NCBI RefSeq assembly: GCF_000812185.1
Contig: NZ_CP007026.1
Coordinates: forward strand, 1 to 64,000
DNA: 64,000 nucleotides
Direction of reading: 5' to 3'
Source: Candidatus Nitrosopelagicus brevis
GTDB lineage: Archaea > Thermoproteota > Nitrososphaeria > Nitrososphaerales > Nitrosopumilaceae
In this document: positions 8,878-17,982 of the stretch, piece by piece
How positions within the stretch are numbered: the stretch's first letter is position 1
Layout: every line of letters starts with the position of its first letter
Notes under the pieces: model-generated
The model's database searches: none
The model's input: the letters and a program-made list of their open reading frames with translations, nothing else
What the model was told of the DNA's origin: nothing
Program-made: the position numbers and the translations under genes

Positions 8878-9260
8878 TGAATCAAAAAACAACAATACAG
8901 ATTTTTTGTGCAATAAATCCTTCTGAGGATCCTGATAAAATAAAAACTGCTGTGAATAATATTTTCCCTGAAATAGAACTAGATGTGTCTGAAACAGAAA
9001 TTAGTGGAAAGACAAATAATTTCTCAACTTTATCTAAAATATCCAAATCAATACATGAAAAAAACATCAAAAGTACCTATCAGCGAATTCTTAAACGAAA
9101 TAACGACGGTGACTCTACGTGGTTTTATCTCAATAAACAGGCTGCATTTGTAAATACTGTAGCATTATGTAGTGAGGCAAACGAATCATCTCTTGGCCCA
9201 ATAAAGATAGTTTTACGCTCAAATAACATAGAACAAGTGATTGATTCGCTCACAAATTAA
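8877..9260 (+). CDS. UPF0201 family protein
   Basis: A 127-aa protein in which IFCAINPSEDPDKI near the N-terminus and the later SLGPIKIVL stretch mark the archaeal UPF0201 (COG1325) family, proposed to bind RNA. The start ATG at 8877 overlaps the preceding stop by one base; a GTG at 8865 is possible but overlaps more. Translation is likely coupled to the UPF0200 kinase-like gene. No catalytic residues are evident. Confidence 0.85.
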   Translation: MNQKTTIQIFCAINPSEDPDKIKTAVNNIFPEIELDVSETEISGKTNNFSTLSKISKSIHEKNIKSTYQRILKRNNDGDSTWFYLNKQAAFVNTVALCSEANESSLGPIKIVLRSNNIEQVIDSLTN

Positions 9261-9287
9261 GCAACTAGCTATTTCTATCCATTTTGA

Positions 9288-9304
9288 GAGCTTTTTTTTA
9301 GCTC
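9288..9304 (+). terminator. Oligo-T hairpin, possible terminator
   Basis: GAGCT and AGCTC flank a run of T bases 28 bp after the UPF0201 stop. Archaeal termination uses oligo-T tracts, so this could end the UPF0200-UPF0201 transcript. The stem is only 5 bp. Confidence 0.3.
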
Positions 9305-9337
9305 AGTTATGAAAAATCGATTTTTACAGCATTTGCT

Positions 9338-9625
9338 ATGAAAGTACAATTAGCAATAATTGGTGCAGTATTGGTAGCAGGTGGAATTTTATTCTTACCT
9401 GAAACAGTAAGCCAATTTCCAGCCGGTACATTGATTCTTGATGCATTAGTTGCAGACGCCACTAACATTAAGGAATACAATCAGCATACAAGCCAAGTAG
9501 GTGATACATTGTATGATGTTGGTTTGAAGGCTGGAGATACAGTAGTTGATGTTGCAGGTCAAGTTGAAAATACAATTGATGAAACAGAACTACCTGAAAT
9601 TGATTTACTAAAATTTGATGATTAA
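9338..9625 (+). CDS. Hypothetical small membrane-anchored protein (95 aa)
   Basis: There is an N-terminal hydrophobic segment, IIGAVLVAGGILFL at about 7-20, then a soluble acidic region ending LLKFDD. The tail has no Cys or repeated motif and looks extracytoplasmic with a single anchor or signal. No family is recognised. It ends 1 bp before the rnz stop on the opposite strand. Confidence 0.6.
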   Translation: MKVQLAIIGAVLVAGGILFLPETVSQFPAGTLILDALVADATNIKEYNQHTSQVGDTLYDVGLKAGDTVVDVAGQVENTIDETELPEIDLLKFDD

Positions 9626-9626
9626 T

Positions 9627-10523
9627 CTAAACATCAATTTCAAGAAGATCTTTTGCAGCTATTACTGAATTATGAGTCTGTTTTGCTTCATCTATCAAAA
9701 CTGATTCATCATTATATCTTGCAGAAAAGTGTGTTAAAATGAGATTTTTTACATTTGCTTCTTTTGCAAGTTCTGCAGCTTCTTTTGCTGTTGAATGATT
9801 AGTTTCAATTGCTCTATCTTTTAGTTCATATGAAAATGTACAATCAAAACTCAAATAATCACTATTTTCAAAAAATTCTTTTAATTTTTGGGTTGGGCGT
9901 GTATCCCCTGAAATACCAATTTTTTTACCCGGTCTCTTTTCTCCTGTTACTTGTGATGAATCAATATTTTTTCCGTTAATCTCGATGGAATTTCCATTTT
10001 GTAACTCCTGCCATAGTTTTCCTTCTGGAATTCCCAATTCTTTTGCTTTTTCTGGATAGAAAACTCCTGCTCTTTCATTTTCTTCAAAGCAATATGAAAA
10101 TGCAGGAATTCCATGTTGTGCTTCACAACAATTTATTTGATAATTTTTTTCTTTTACAACATTACCCTCATCTACAATTGTAATGAAAACTGGAAATGGT
10201 AGTCCAAAATTTAATACTTTGATATTTGCTGTAATGAATTCTTCAATTCCAGCTGGGCCATAAATCTCAACAGCTTCTGTTCTTTTTTGTAATGACATTG
10301 TTTGTAGAAGACCTAAAATACCTAAACAGTGATCTCCATGAAGATGTGTAACAAATATTTTCATCTTTTTGTTCCATGGCAATCCTGCTTTCAAATAGGC
10401 AACTTGTGCACCTTCACCTGCATCAAACATTAAAACCTCATTTTCACGAACAAGACAAATGCATGTTAGTGAGCGTTCCACTGTTGGTGCAGCAGCAGAT
10501 GTTCCAAGATAAACTATTTTCAT
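9627..10523 (-). CDS. rnz: Ribonuclease Z
   Basis: The metallo-beta-lactamase endonuclease that cuts the 3' trailer from tRNA precursors. Motif II THLHGDH is at 59-65; other zinc ligands are visible in QHGIP, GISGDTRP and ILTHFSARY. FDAGEGAQ at 33-40 is also typical. At 298 aa it is the short RNase Z form. It lies 10 bp downstream of prs on the same strand and may be cotranscribed. Confidence 0.95.
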   Translation of the reverse strand: MKIVYLGTSAAAPTVERSLTCICLVRENEVLMFDAGEGAQVAYLKAGLPWNKKMKIFVTHLHGDHCLGILGLLQTMSLQKRTEAVEIYGPAGIEEFITANIKVLNFGLPFPVFITIVDEGNVVKEKNYQINCCEAQHGIPAFSYCFEENERAGVFYPEKAKELGIPEGKLWQELQNGNSIEINGKNIDSSQVTGEKRPGKKIGISGDTRPTQKLKEFFENSDYLSFDCTFSYELKDRAIETNHSTAKEAAELAKEANVKNLILTHFSARYNDESVLIDEAKQTHNSVIAAKDLLEIDV

Positions 10524-10533
10524 TATATTATTT

Positions 10534-11409
10534 TCACTTTAATGCATCAGAAATAACTTTTGATACATCCACTTTTGCAGATTCACCCGGTATGGTATTT
10601 GTGCTAATTATTTGAGACACGCCTGCATTTTTGATCTTTTTTGCAGCATCATTGACCAATAACGCATGTGTGCATGCTACAAAAACACGCCTGCATTTTT
10701 GTTTCTTTAAAAATTGAGTTGCTTTGATAATACTTCCACCAGTACTAATCATATCATCTACCAAAATCAAATCTCTGTCTTTAACATCAACTTTTCCTGA
10801 AAGAATTTTCACTTTACCAGTTTTTCTGTCTCTCTGTTTCTTTAACGCGATGAAATCTGTCTTTAAAAGTTCAGAAAACTTTACAGCTCTTTCTTTTCCT
10901 CCCAAATCTGGTGACACAACTACTGGATTTTTCATCTTCATTTTCTTAAAATGTTTGACTAGAACTTCCATCGCTGAAACATTTTCTGATGAAATTCTTA
11001 ATTCTTTTAATGCTAATTTACTATGAATATCTACTGTGAGAATTTTTTTTACACCTGCTGCTTTGAGTAATTTTCCAACAACTCCTATGGTGATTATTTC
11101 TCCTCCAAGAAACTCTCTATCTTGTCTTGCATATCCCATGTAAGGAATAACTGCATATACTTTTGATGAAAATTTTTGTACTTTTGAAACAATACTCAAT
11201 AATTCTAAAAGATTTGAATCAACTGGTGGATAGGTTGATTGGACTACTACCACTATACTTTTTTTTGGAATCTGATTAATTGTTATTTTACTTTCTCCGT
11301 CTGGAAATACCTTTTTTTCAGTTTTAATATATGGCGATTTTATTTTTCTAGCAATTCTTTTGGCTAGATCTGATGATGAATCTCCGCCAACAACTGTAAA
11401 TTTTGCCAT
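10534..11409 (-). CDS. prs: Ribose-phosphate pyrophosphokinase (PRPP synthetase)
   Basis: It makes PRPP from ribose 5-phosphate and ATP for nucleotide, histidine and tryptophan synthesis. GGDSSSDLAKRIA near the N-terminus, FPDGESKI, PYMGYARQDREF and the PRPP loop LILVDDMISTGGSI (about 214-227) are present. The length of 291 aa fits the archaeal form. Followed by rnz 10 bp downstream. Confidence 0.95.
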   Translation of the reverse strand: MAKFTVVGGDSSSDLAKRIARKIKSPYIKTEKKVFPDGESKITINQIPKKSIVVVVQSTYPPVDSNLLELLSIVSKVQKFSSKVYAVIPYMGYARQDREFLGGEIITIGVVGKLLKAAGVKKILTVDIHSKLALKELRISSENVSAMEVLVKHFKKMKMKNPVVVSPDLGGKERAVKFSELLKTDFIALKKQRDRKTGKVKILSGKVDVKDRDLILVDDMISTGGSIIKATQFLKKQKCRRVFVACTHALLVNDAAKKIKNAGVSQIISTNTIPGESAKVDVSKVISDALK

Positions 11410-11434
11410 TAAATCAACGAATCAAAACGGATTC

Positions 11435-12052
11435 TTAAGTTTTCGTAAGATTATTTTTTAATCTAATCTCCTTTCTTTTGTAAAAATAGCTTGTAATTGC
11501 AACTACACTGACCCCAATAATCTGTACTCCAAGCCAATCTAGTCCCTGGAATGATATTGTCTCAAATGTAAATGGTGAAAACAATGGGAATTCAGTATCT
11601 GAATTAAGTGCAACATCTGCTAAGAAAATATCAAATGCAATGTGGGACAAAACCGCACCAAACGCAACAGCACATATTCTGATATCTTTTCCTCGTAGAA
11701 TTACAAAAAACACTATAGATACAATTACCGCAAATGGAATTGAATGACTCATTCTTGAGACTAACTCTATATCCAGAAATTGTAGCAAATGATCCGAATC
11801 TAAGAAGATTGCAAAACTTCCACCTAGAATTATGTATCTAATACTTAATGTTCCCAATCCAATTACTGCGCCCCATAAAATATGACCTAACACATGCTCA
11901 TACGTAACGCTACTCACTACAAGCGGGTTTCCAATTACAATTGTGAATTCACTTTCAGGAAAGAAGGCACCAATCATCGAAAATGCAAATGAAACGAAAG
12001 CAAAAATTATTGAATTTTTTAAAATGAACTTAATGATGTCTTTCAACATCAA
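11435..12052 (-). CDS. YdjM-like membrane metal-dependent hydrolase family protein
   Basis: A 205-aa protein with about five hydrophobic segments. HVLGHILWGAVIGL, FLDSDHLLQFLD, MSHSIPFAV and LSHIAFDIFLAD carry the His and Asp residues characteristic of the membrane-bound YdjM/DUF457 family. Activity has not been shown for archaeal members. It lies 25 bp downstream of prs in the opposite reading order (prs is the next minus gene), so cotranscription is possible. Confidence 0.7.
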   Translation of the reverse strand: MMLKDIIKFILKNSIIFAFVSFAFSMIGAFFPESEFTIVIGNPLVVSSVTYEHVLGHILWGAVIGLGTLSIRYIILGGSFAIFLDSDHLLQFLDIELVSRMSHSIPFAVIVSIVFFVILRGKDIRICAVAFGAVLSHIAFDIFLADVALNSDTEFPLFSPFTFETISFQGLDWLGVQIIGVSVVAITSYFYKRKEIRLKNNLTKT

Positions 12053-12082
12053 TTTTGATTTTCTTAAATAAATTAATCATTA

Positions 12083-13825
12083 CTATTCATCTCCTGATTC
12101 ACCACGACCCAAGTCGCCTAATCCATACTCGTCCATTACCTCGTTACGCTTAGAGTCAAGTTGGTTAATCTCCTGCTCTTCACGTTTTTCATCACCTTGG
12201 TAAACTGTTCTAATTGGCCATGGAATTCTAATATCATATTTCTTGAATTCTTCGTACATAATTAGACGCATATCACTTTTTGTTTTGAATTGTGCACCAT
12301 AATCTCTAACGTAAACCCACATTGAAAAGTCCAAAGATGAATCATTAAACTTGTCAAATCGTACAACTGGTTGTGTTACATCCACATGGATGTCTTTGTC
12401 ACATCCACAACTAGGTTTGTTTTCTTCTAGATATGGACATCTATTTTGTCTTACAAGATGTCTTCCTTTTGCATCTCTGGCTTCAATCATTGCACGTTTT
12501 CCAACTTTAACTAAAATTGATGTGACTTGTCTTGGATTATTCAAATACGAAACACCAACATTTACAACAGCAGGAACAAGTTTGATCTCTTTTGTATAAT
12601 TAATTATTTCTGCACTAACTAATTGTCTAGTTGGAATTATTGCAACTGATTCATTTAATCCATGACGAATGTATGTTACTCTTGGTGTAATTTTATGTAC
12701 ATAACCATTGTATCCGCTCTGTAATTGTACTCTATCTCCTTCCTTGACAACCTTGTCTTTTCTGATAAGTATGTAAGAAAAGTAATTCTCTAACGTTTCT
12801 TTTAATGCTAATCCAACACCAAATGCAAGTCCACCTGTTGCAGTTGCTAAAACTATTAGATCAACTTGCCACCAAGAGACTACTCCAATTACCACACCAA
12901 CAAAAATGAGAATTGGTAAAACCTGTTTTGCTGATTTTGGAACTCCTTCTTTTTGTTTTCTTGAATGTCCTGGCGGTTTATTTCCAGAAATTATTGGATC
13001 AAAACCACTATTCCTTTTTTGCTCTCTCCAGATATCTATAGGATAAATCTCCTCAGGAATTACTCCTGGGAATAACTTTCTTCCCGATGCATTGTTCCCA
13101 CTTGTACAATAATTGAAGTATTTTTCATATTTTTTACGCTCAGATTTTTTCCATTGTTCAAATGGGTTCTTGGCATTTTTCTCATAGCTTCCAATTGGGT
13201 TTCCTTGTGAAGTACGAAAAGTCTCAAGATATTGTATTCCTTGTTCTGTTTGCATGTATGAATTAAATTCTTCATCAGTCAAATCATCTGGTTTTTGTTT
13301 TGGTGGGATCCATTTGTACAATTTATGAAAAAAGTCATCAGCATCATCTGGAAATCCTCTCATTTCTCTCCACGCCTCAAAATCTTGTCGTTCTAAAACA
13401 GAGCTATCACGTTTTGTTAGTGCAATTGGAACTAGCTGTGATATTGTATATCCTATAACCAAAATATTCAGGGTGTTCAACATTTTTGCAAAAACTTCGC
13501 TTGGTGCAAGCTCTCCTTCTAATTGTATTCCTGCTGATTCTTCATCAAACAATTCAAAAACTTGGATGTACATGTTTACAGATGAAATTAAAGCAATTGC
13601 CAAAAATGGTAAAATAATTTTCCTTGCAAATCTTGCGACATGTGGTCTTACGTGATTGAATTTTTGTGTTTTAACCCAAAATGAAAATTTTCTGTAAACT
13701 ACACTAATTATGATAATTCCGATAATCAATCCAATTACAGCTAATTGCAAAGATACCGAGGATGCGATCAGTTGAGATACTGTATCAAATTGACCAACTG
13801 AAATTTCACTAATTTCTTCTGCCAT
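12083..13825 (-). CDS. Mechanosensitive ion channel MscS family protein with two insertions
   Basis: Counting from an upstream ATG at 13894, hydrophobic segments lie at about 48-67, 92-112 and 140-160, and the pore-lining helix and beta domain begin at about 325 (VLPILIFVGV; GLAFGVGLALKETLENYFS). The ATG at 13825 (MAEEIS) is preferred here, giving 580 aa. Two oddities stand out. A hydrophilic stretch of about 160 residues rich in aromatic and charged residues lies between the third helix and the pore helix. A Cys cluster, RCPYLEENKPSCGC at about 475-488 with a nearby His, interrupts the cytoplasmic beta region and could bind metal. Opening under membrane tension is the family role; the insert functions are unknown. 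Confidence 0.85.
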   Translation of the reverse strand: MAEEISEISVGQFDTVSQLIASSVSLQLAVIGLIIGIIIISVVYRKFSFWVKTQKFNHVRPHVARFARKIILPFLAIALISSVNMYIQVFELFDEESAGIQLEGELAPSEVFAKMLNTLNILVIGYTISQLVPIALTKRDSSVLERQDFEAWREMRGFPDDADDFFHKLYKWIPPKQKPDDLTDEEFNSYMQTEQGIQYLETFRTSQGNPIGSYEKNAKNPFEQWKKSERKKYEKYFNYCTSGNNASGRKLFPGVIPEEIYPIDIWREQKRNSGFDPIISGNKPPGHSRKQKEGVPKSAKQVLPILIFVGVVIGVVSWWQVDLIVLATATGGLAFGVGLALKETLENYFSYILIRKDKVVKEGDRVQLQSGYNGYVHKITPRVTYIRHGLNESVAIIPTRQLVSAEIINYTKEIKLVPAVVNVGVSYLNNPRQVTSILVKVGKRAMIEARDAKGRHLVRQNRCPYLEENKPSCGCDKDIHVDVTQPVVRFDKFNDSSLDFSMWVYVRDYGAQFKTKSDMRLIMYEEFKKYDIRIPWPIRTVYQGDEKREEQEINQLDSKRNEVMDEYGLGDLGRGESGDE

Positions 13826-13981
13826 CCTAATATTTTTTGAGAATCCTGAACTTAAGTTAGTAGATTTGTCGTCAAGTTTTAAAAAAACTGTCAATTTTTT
13901 TCGAAAATCGCATTTTTAGGCACAATTTGTACGTGCGTGGCAGATCCTAAAGTTTAACAGAGGATTTGTCGTAATGATGGA

Positions 13982-15358
13982 ATGGCGCAAACAACTAATC
14001 CACAAGAATCTCTTTGGGGTGTTGATTCTTCACCAGCGATCAAATCATACACACTTTCAAACCTGAGGAAAATTCCACAAATTGAAAAGTTTACCGAAGA
14101 GCAAATTTTTGAAATGGAGGTAGTTGCACAAGTTTTACCCTTCAAGGCAAATAATTACGTAATTGAACAATTGATTGATTGGGATAATGTGCCTGGAGAT
14201 TCAATGTTTAATCTAACATTCCCACAAAAACACATGCTCAAATCCGAACATTATGGCATGATGGCTTCTGTTTTAAAAAATAATCCAGCTCCAAAAGAAA
14301 TCAAAGCTATGGCAGATAAAATTAGATTAGAATTAAACCCACATCCTGCAGGACAAATGGAACTAAATGTTCCAGTTCTAAAAGATGGAACCAAACTTTA
14401 CGGAATGCAACACAAATACAAAGAAACAACCCTCTTTTTCCCAAGTCAAGGACAAACATGTCATGCATATTGTAGCTTTTGCTTTAGATGGCCACAATTC
14501 GTTGGTATGGATGAAATGAAATTTGCAATGAAAGAAGGAGATGAACTAGCACAGTATGTTAGAGAGCATCCTGAAATTTCAGATATTTTGTTTACTGGAG
14601 GAGACCCAATGATAATGCCCGCAAAAATATTTTCTGCTTACATCGATACACTACTTGATGCAGATTTACCAAACTTGAAAACAATTCGAATAGGAACCAA
14701 AGCTTTGTCTTATTGGCCATACAAATTCGTCTCTGACAAAGACTATCAAGAAACACTTGAAACATTTAGACGAGTAAACAAAAAAGGAATTCATCTTGCA
14801 ATAATGGCGCATTTCAACCATTTGGCAGAATTAAAAACAGGTGCAGTAAAACTTGCAATTAAAAATGTTAGAGAAACAGGTGCACAAATCAGAACTCAAT
14901 CTCCACTTCTCACCAACATTAACGATGATGCAGACATGTGGGCTGAAATGTGGCAAAAACAGGTAGAACTTGGTTGTATTCCATACTACATGTTTGTTGT
15001 AAGAGATACCGGGGCACAACACTACTTTGGAGTACCTCTAGTCAAAGCACACAAAATTTTCCAACAAGCAATTCAAAAAGTAAGCGGATTAGGACGAACC
15101 GTTAGAGGTCCATCTATGTCAGCTACGCCAGGAAAAGTACAGATTGACGGAGTTGCAGAAGTAAATGGAACTAAAGTTATGGTTTTCAGAATGCTTCAGG
15201 GAAGAAATCCAGAGTGGGTAAATCGTCCGTTCTTTGCAAAATATGATGAAAACGCAATATGGCTTGATGATCTTAAACCTGCATTTGAAGACAAATTCTT
15301 CTTTGAAGACGAATTAAATGAAATTAAACAACAAAAAAAGCAAAGCATGAATAGTTAA
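13982..15358 (+). CDS. KamA-family radical SAM protein (lysine 2,3-aminomutase-like)
   Basis: The 4Fe-4S/SAM motif CHAYCSFC (C160, C164, C167) uses the CxxxCxxC spacing, followed by GGDP at about 205 as in the SAM-binding region. SATPGK at about 371-376 offers the lysine that would hold PLP in lysine 2,3-aminomutase. The family rearranges amino acids such as lysine or glutamate, or relates to epsilon-lysine modification. The substrate cannot be told by eye. The 458-aa length agrees with the family. It is followed 26 bp later by a small conserved gene. Confidence 0.85.
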   Translation: MAQTTNPQESLWGVDSSPAIKSYTLSNLRKIPQIEKFTEEQIFEMEVVAQVLPFKANNYVIEQLIDWDNVPGDSMFNLTFPQKHMLKSEHYGMMASVLKNNPAPKEIKAMADKIRLELNPHPAGQMELNVPVLKDGTKLYGMQHKYKETTLFFPSQGQTCHAYCSFCFRWPQFVGMDEMKFAMKEGDELAQYVREHPEISDILFTGGDPMIMPAKIFSAYIDTLLDADLPNLKTIRIGTKALSYWPYKFVSDKDYQETLETFRRVNKKGIHLAIMAHFNHLAELKTGAVKLAIKNVRETGAQIRTQSPLLTNINDDADMWAEMWQKQVELGCIPYYMFVVRDTGAQHYFGVPLVKAHKIFQQAIQKVSGLGRTVRGPSMSATPGKVQIDGVAEVNGTKVMVFRMLQGRNPEWVNRPFFAKYDENAIWLDDLKPAFEDKFFFEDELNEIKQQKKQSMNS

Positions 15359-15384
15359 AATATGGATTTTTCAGGTAATATGAT

Positions 15385-15711
15385 ATGAGAAAAGAGTTTG
15401 TAGTTATGAGAATTGATGCAGCCCCTGATGGTGCTCCATACGTTCTAGTCACTCTTTCTTTAGCCAAAGATATGGCAGAAGGAAATCAACCTGCAAATCC
15501 ATCTCCAAACGTTATGGGATTTTCCAACATGGACGACATGATGAAAAATCTTAACAAAATGATTTCAGGTGGAGGTATGGGCATGATGGGAGGCGCAGCA
15601 CCAGGAACAACATCAATCAAACTAGATATGCACGAATACAAGCAGCTAAATTTGTCTGTAGGTGACAAAGTCAACTTAGACATCTCAAAATCTGAAACCT
15701 TAGGCGTATAG
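15385..15711 (+). CDS. Hypothetical protein with Gly/Met-rich loop (108 aa)
   Basis: A beta-rich N-terminus (VVMRIDAAPDGAPYVLVTLS), a central Met/Gly-rich segment at about 60-75 with GGGMGMMGG, and a C-terminal VGDKVNLDIS strand. The outer halves look like one small beta-barrel interrupted by a flexible insert. No family is recognised. It is 26 bp after the KamA-like gene and may be cotranscribed. Confidence 0.65.
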   Translation: MRKEFVVMRIDAAPDGAPYVLVTLSLAKDMAEGNQPANPSPNVMGFSNMDDMMKNLNKMISGGGMGMMGGAAPGTTSIKLDMHEYKQLNLSVGDKVNLDISKSETLGV

Positions 15712-15745
15712 ATCTCTTTAAAAATCCGAAATTTCTGTTATTTTC

Positions 15746-15844
15746 ATGGGCGATAAATCTGATGAAATGGTTCAAAACCTCAAGATGGAACTAGACTCCT
15801 ATAAAGAAAAGCTAAAATCTATTTTCTCCAAGAAAAAAAACTAG
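15746..15844 (+). CDS. Very short charged helical protein (32 aa)
   Basis: ATG at 15746 opens a 32-codon frame rich in Lys, Glu, Asp and Ser, with a heptad-like Leu spacing and a Lys-rich end. It stops 4 bp before the hemerythrin gene start, which suggests translation in one message. Coding is plausible but the frame is short enough to occur by chance. Confidence 0.4.
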   Translation: MGDKSDEMVQNLKMELDSYKEKLKSIFSKKKN

Positions 15845-15848
15845 AATT

Positions 15849-16388
15849 ATGAGCGCCAGTGAATTTCTGCGAAATGAACATCAGGATATCCTACGTCTTG
15901 AAAAAGTAATTACAAAATCCTACAAAGCATTGTATGCTGGAGCAGACATACCATTTTCTGATATAGATAAGATTAATTTTCTAATTGCAGAATTTTTAGA
16001 CTCTGTACATTTTACAAGAGAAGAAGGCTCATACTTTCCATGTGTTGCATCCTACGATCATCTAAACAAGGAAATTCGTGAGCTGTTAATTGAACATGAA
16101 TTTAGTAGAAATATTGCAAGATCAATTTCAAAAAATCTAAAACTATGGAAAGAAGGTCAAGACAAACGTGAACCGGTTGCTAGATTTTTGAGCGTATATT
16201 CGACTTTTCTAATAGAACACATGAAAAGAGAAGAAGCATTTTTTGAAAAGGCTGAAAATGAAATTCTCTCAAAAGAAGAAGAACAAGAAATGTTTGAGCA
16301 GTTTCAATCAATATCGGCAATTGCAGAAAAGGTAACCTCTCTTCTCAAAGACATTGATTATTTAGAATCTCAAAACTGGGCAAAATAA
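15849..16388 (+). CDS. Hemerythrin-like (HHE) domain protein
   Basis: A four-helix bundle protein of 179 aa with the expected diiron ligands: H11 in NEHQDIL, H54 and E58 in VHFTREE, H83 in EHEFSR, H124 and E128 in EHMKREE. Such proteins bind O2 or handle nitric oxide or iron; which one applies here is unknown. The gene lies between a tiny ORF and cysC, 32 bp upstream of the latter. Confidence 0.9.
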   Translation: MSASEFLRNEHQDILRLEKVITKSYKALYAGADIPFSDIDKINFLIAEFLDSVHFTREEGSYFPCVASYDHLNKEIRELLIEHEFSRNIARSISKNLKLWKEGQDKREPVARFLSVYSTFLIEHMKREEAFFEKAENEILSKEEEQEMFEQFQSISAIAEKVTSLLKDIDYLESQNWAK

Positions 16389-16420
16389 CATTCTTAAGCG
16401 GTAATTTTACTGCCAATTAC

Positions 16421-16933
16421 ATGGCATTTTGTTTATGGATGACTGGTTTACCTTGTTCAGGTAAGACCACAATAGTAAGAAAACTTGCTGAAACCATACC
16501 AAATCTAGCCATTTTAGATGGAGACGAACTAAGAGAATGGTTCTCACCAAAGGACTTTTCAAAAGAAGCAAGAGATGAGCACAACAGAAGAGTTGCTCAT
16601 TTATCAAAATTGCTTCTAAAGCACAACGTTCCAATGGGCGTATCACTAATCAGCCCATACAAGGAAAATCGTGCAAATGCAAGAGAGATAATTGGTGATG
16701 ATACAAAATTCTTTGAAGTTTATGTCAATGCATCATTAGCACAATGTGAAGAGCGTGATGTCAAAGGAATGTATGCAAAAGCCCGTTCTGGAGAAATCAA
16801 AGGATTCACCGGAATTGACGACCCATATGAGGCACCAGACAGTGCAGATTTAGTCCTAGACACTGAAAACAAGTCTCTAGATGAGAGTGCTGCAGAAGTA
16901 CTAGAATTTTTGAAATCTAAGAATCTAATCTAG
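16421..16933 (+). CDS. cysC: Adenylyl-sulfate (APS) kinase
   Basis: Phosphorylates APS to PAPS with ATP. P-loop GLPCSGKTT at 9-17, LDGDELRE at 32-39, a RVAHLSKLL helix and FTGIDDPYEAP near the end are APS-kinase marks. The 170 aa correspond to a stand-alone kinase. It faces cysQ tail-to-tail and the two frames overlap by 17 bp, which may make their 3' ends antisense to each other. Sat and the reductase are 18 kb away. Confidence 0.95.
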   Translation: MAFCLWMTGLPCSGKTTIVRKLAETIPNLAILDGDELREWFSPKDFSKEARDEHNRRVAHLSKLLLKHNVPMGVSLISPYKENRANAREIIGDDTKFFEVYVNASLAQCEERDVKGMYAKARSGEIKGFTGIDDPYEAPDSADLVLDTENKSLDESAAEVLEFLKSKNLI

Positions 16934-17735
16934 AAATTGCATTTAGTGCATCTTGATGAATTAATCCATTTGTAACTAATATCCCATTTTCATGATTTAC
17001 TGATTCCGTATTGTATACCATTTCCTTGCCTGAAATGTCAGTCATTTTTCCACCCGCCTCTGAAATTATACAATTAGAGGCACAGGTATCCCATTGTTTC
17101 ATCTTGTTTGTAGTTGTCATGTAAATTTCTGCATCTCCTGATGCAATCTCTGTTACTTTTAGAGAACTTCCAATATTTGTGACAACTGAAATCTCCATTT
17201 CATCTAACAACTTTTTCTCTCTTTCTGAAAGATGATGTCTACTTACAAGCGCATGGCAATTCTGTATTTCTGACATCATTGAAACCTCAATTTTCTTCCA
17301 TTCCTCATTGTGGCAAAATGCTCCTTTTCCGGATTCAGCCAAATACATCTTCTTTTTGATAGGCCAATATATCAAACCCAAAACTGATTTTTGTTTTTCC
17401 ACCAATCCTACCATTATTGTAAACTCTCCTGTTCTGTTTACAAAATCCGTTGTTCCATCTAATGGATCAACTATCCAGACCTTTTCTTCTGATAGTCTTT
17501 TTTTGTCATCTGTATCTTCTTCAGATAATACGGTAATTCCCGTTTCTCCCAAAACCTCTTTCAAAATTTTATTACTTTCAATATCTGCCTGAGTGATTGG
17601 CGAATCGTCATCCTTTTTTTCAGTTGAAAAATCTGTTTCATAAACCTCGAGAATTTTCTCTCCAGCTTTTTCTATGCCATCAATAATTTTTCCCAATTCT
17701 GGTATTGTTGATTTAAACGGGAATTCACTAATCAT
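16917..17735 (-). CDS. cysQ: 3'(2'),5'-bisphosphate nucleotidase / inositol monophosphatase family
   Basis: Removes the 3'-phosphate of PAP left from PAPS use, or acts on inositol phosphates. Metal-binding motifs are SEEDTD at 71-76, WIVDPLDGTTDFV at 87-99 and a C-terminal WDTCASNCIISEAGG. PAP phosphatase is favoured because the gene faces cysC, which makes PAPS. Its 5' end overlaps a small membrane gene by 8 bp. Confidence 0.85.
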   Translation of the reverse strand: MISEFPFKSTIPELGKIIDGIEKAGEKILEVYETDFSTEKKDDDSPITQADIESNKILKEVLGETGITVLSEEDTDDKKRLSEEKVWIVDPLDGTTDFVNRTGEFTIMVGLVEKQKSVLGLIYWPIKKKMYLAESGKGAFCHNEEWKKIEVSMMSEIQNCHALVSRHHLSEREKKLLDEMEISVVTNIGSSLKVTEIASGDAEIYMTTTNKMKQWDTCASNCIISEAGGKMTDISGKEMVYNTESVNHENGILVTNGLIHQDALNAISRLDS

Positions 17736-17955
17736 TCTTCAAATCTCTATTTGCCAATTCTGGTTTTAGAGTCCATGCAACTGCTAGACCAACAAATGGA
17801 ATTGAGATCAATCCTGTCATTTGAACTATAATCAATAGTTGCTGTTGTGCCACATCTGGTACTGTGATGAGCCATGGAAGTGGGAGTGATAAAATGAACC
17901 AAATCCCTACTAGTAGTCCAACTATCTCAATTCTCTGTTTTTTTCTAGCATTCAT
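17728..17955 (-). CDS. Small two-helix membrane protein (75 aa)
   Basis: It has hydrophobic segments at about 11-30 and 40-62, a basic N-terminus and a charged C-terminus. The last 8 bp overlap cysQ, and GtrA lies 27 bp upstream, so gtrA, this gene and cysQ read as one string. No family is recognised. Confidence 0.65.
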   Translation of the reverse strand: MNARKKQRIEIVGLLVGIWFILSLPLPWLITVPDVAQQQLLIIVQMTGLISIPFVGLAVAWTLKPELANRDLKND

Positions 17956-17982
17956 TGTAAAATCACTCTGTTCTCATCAAAT

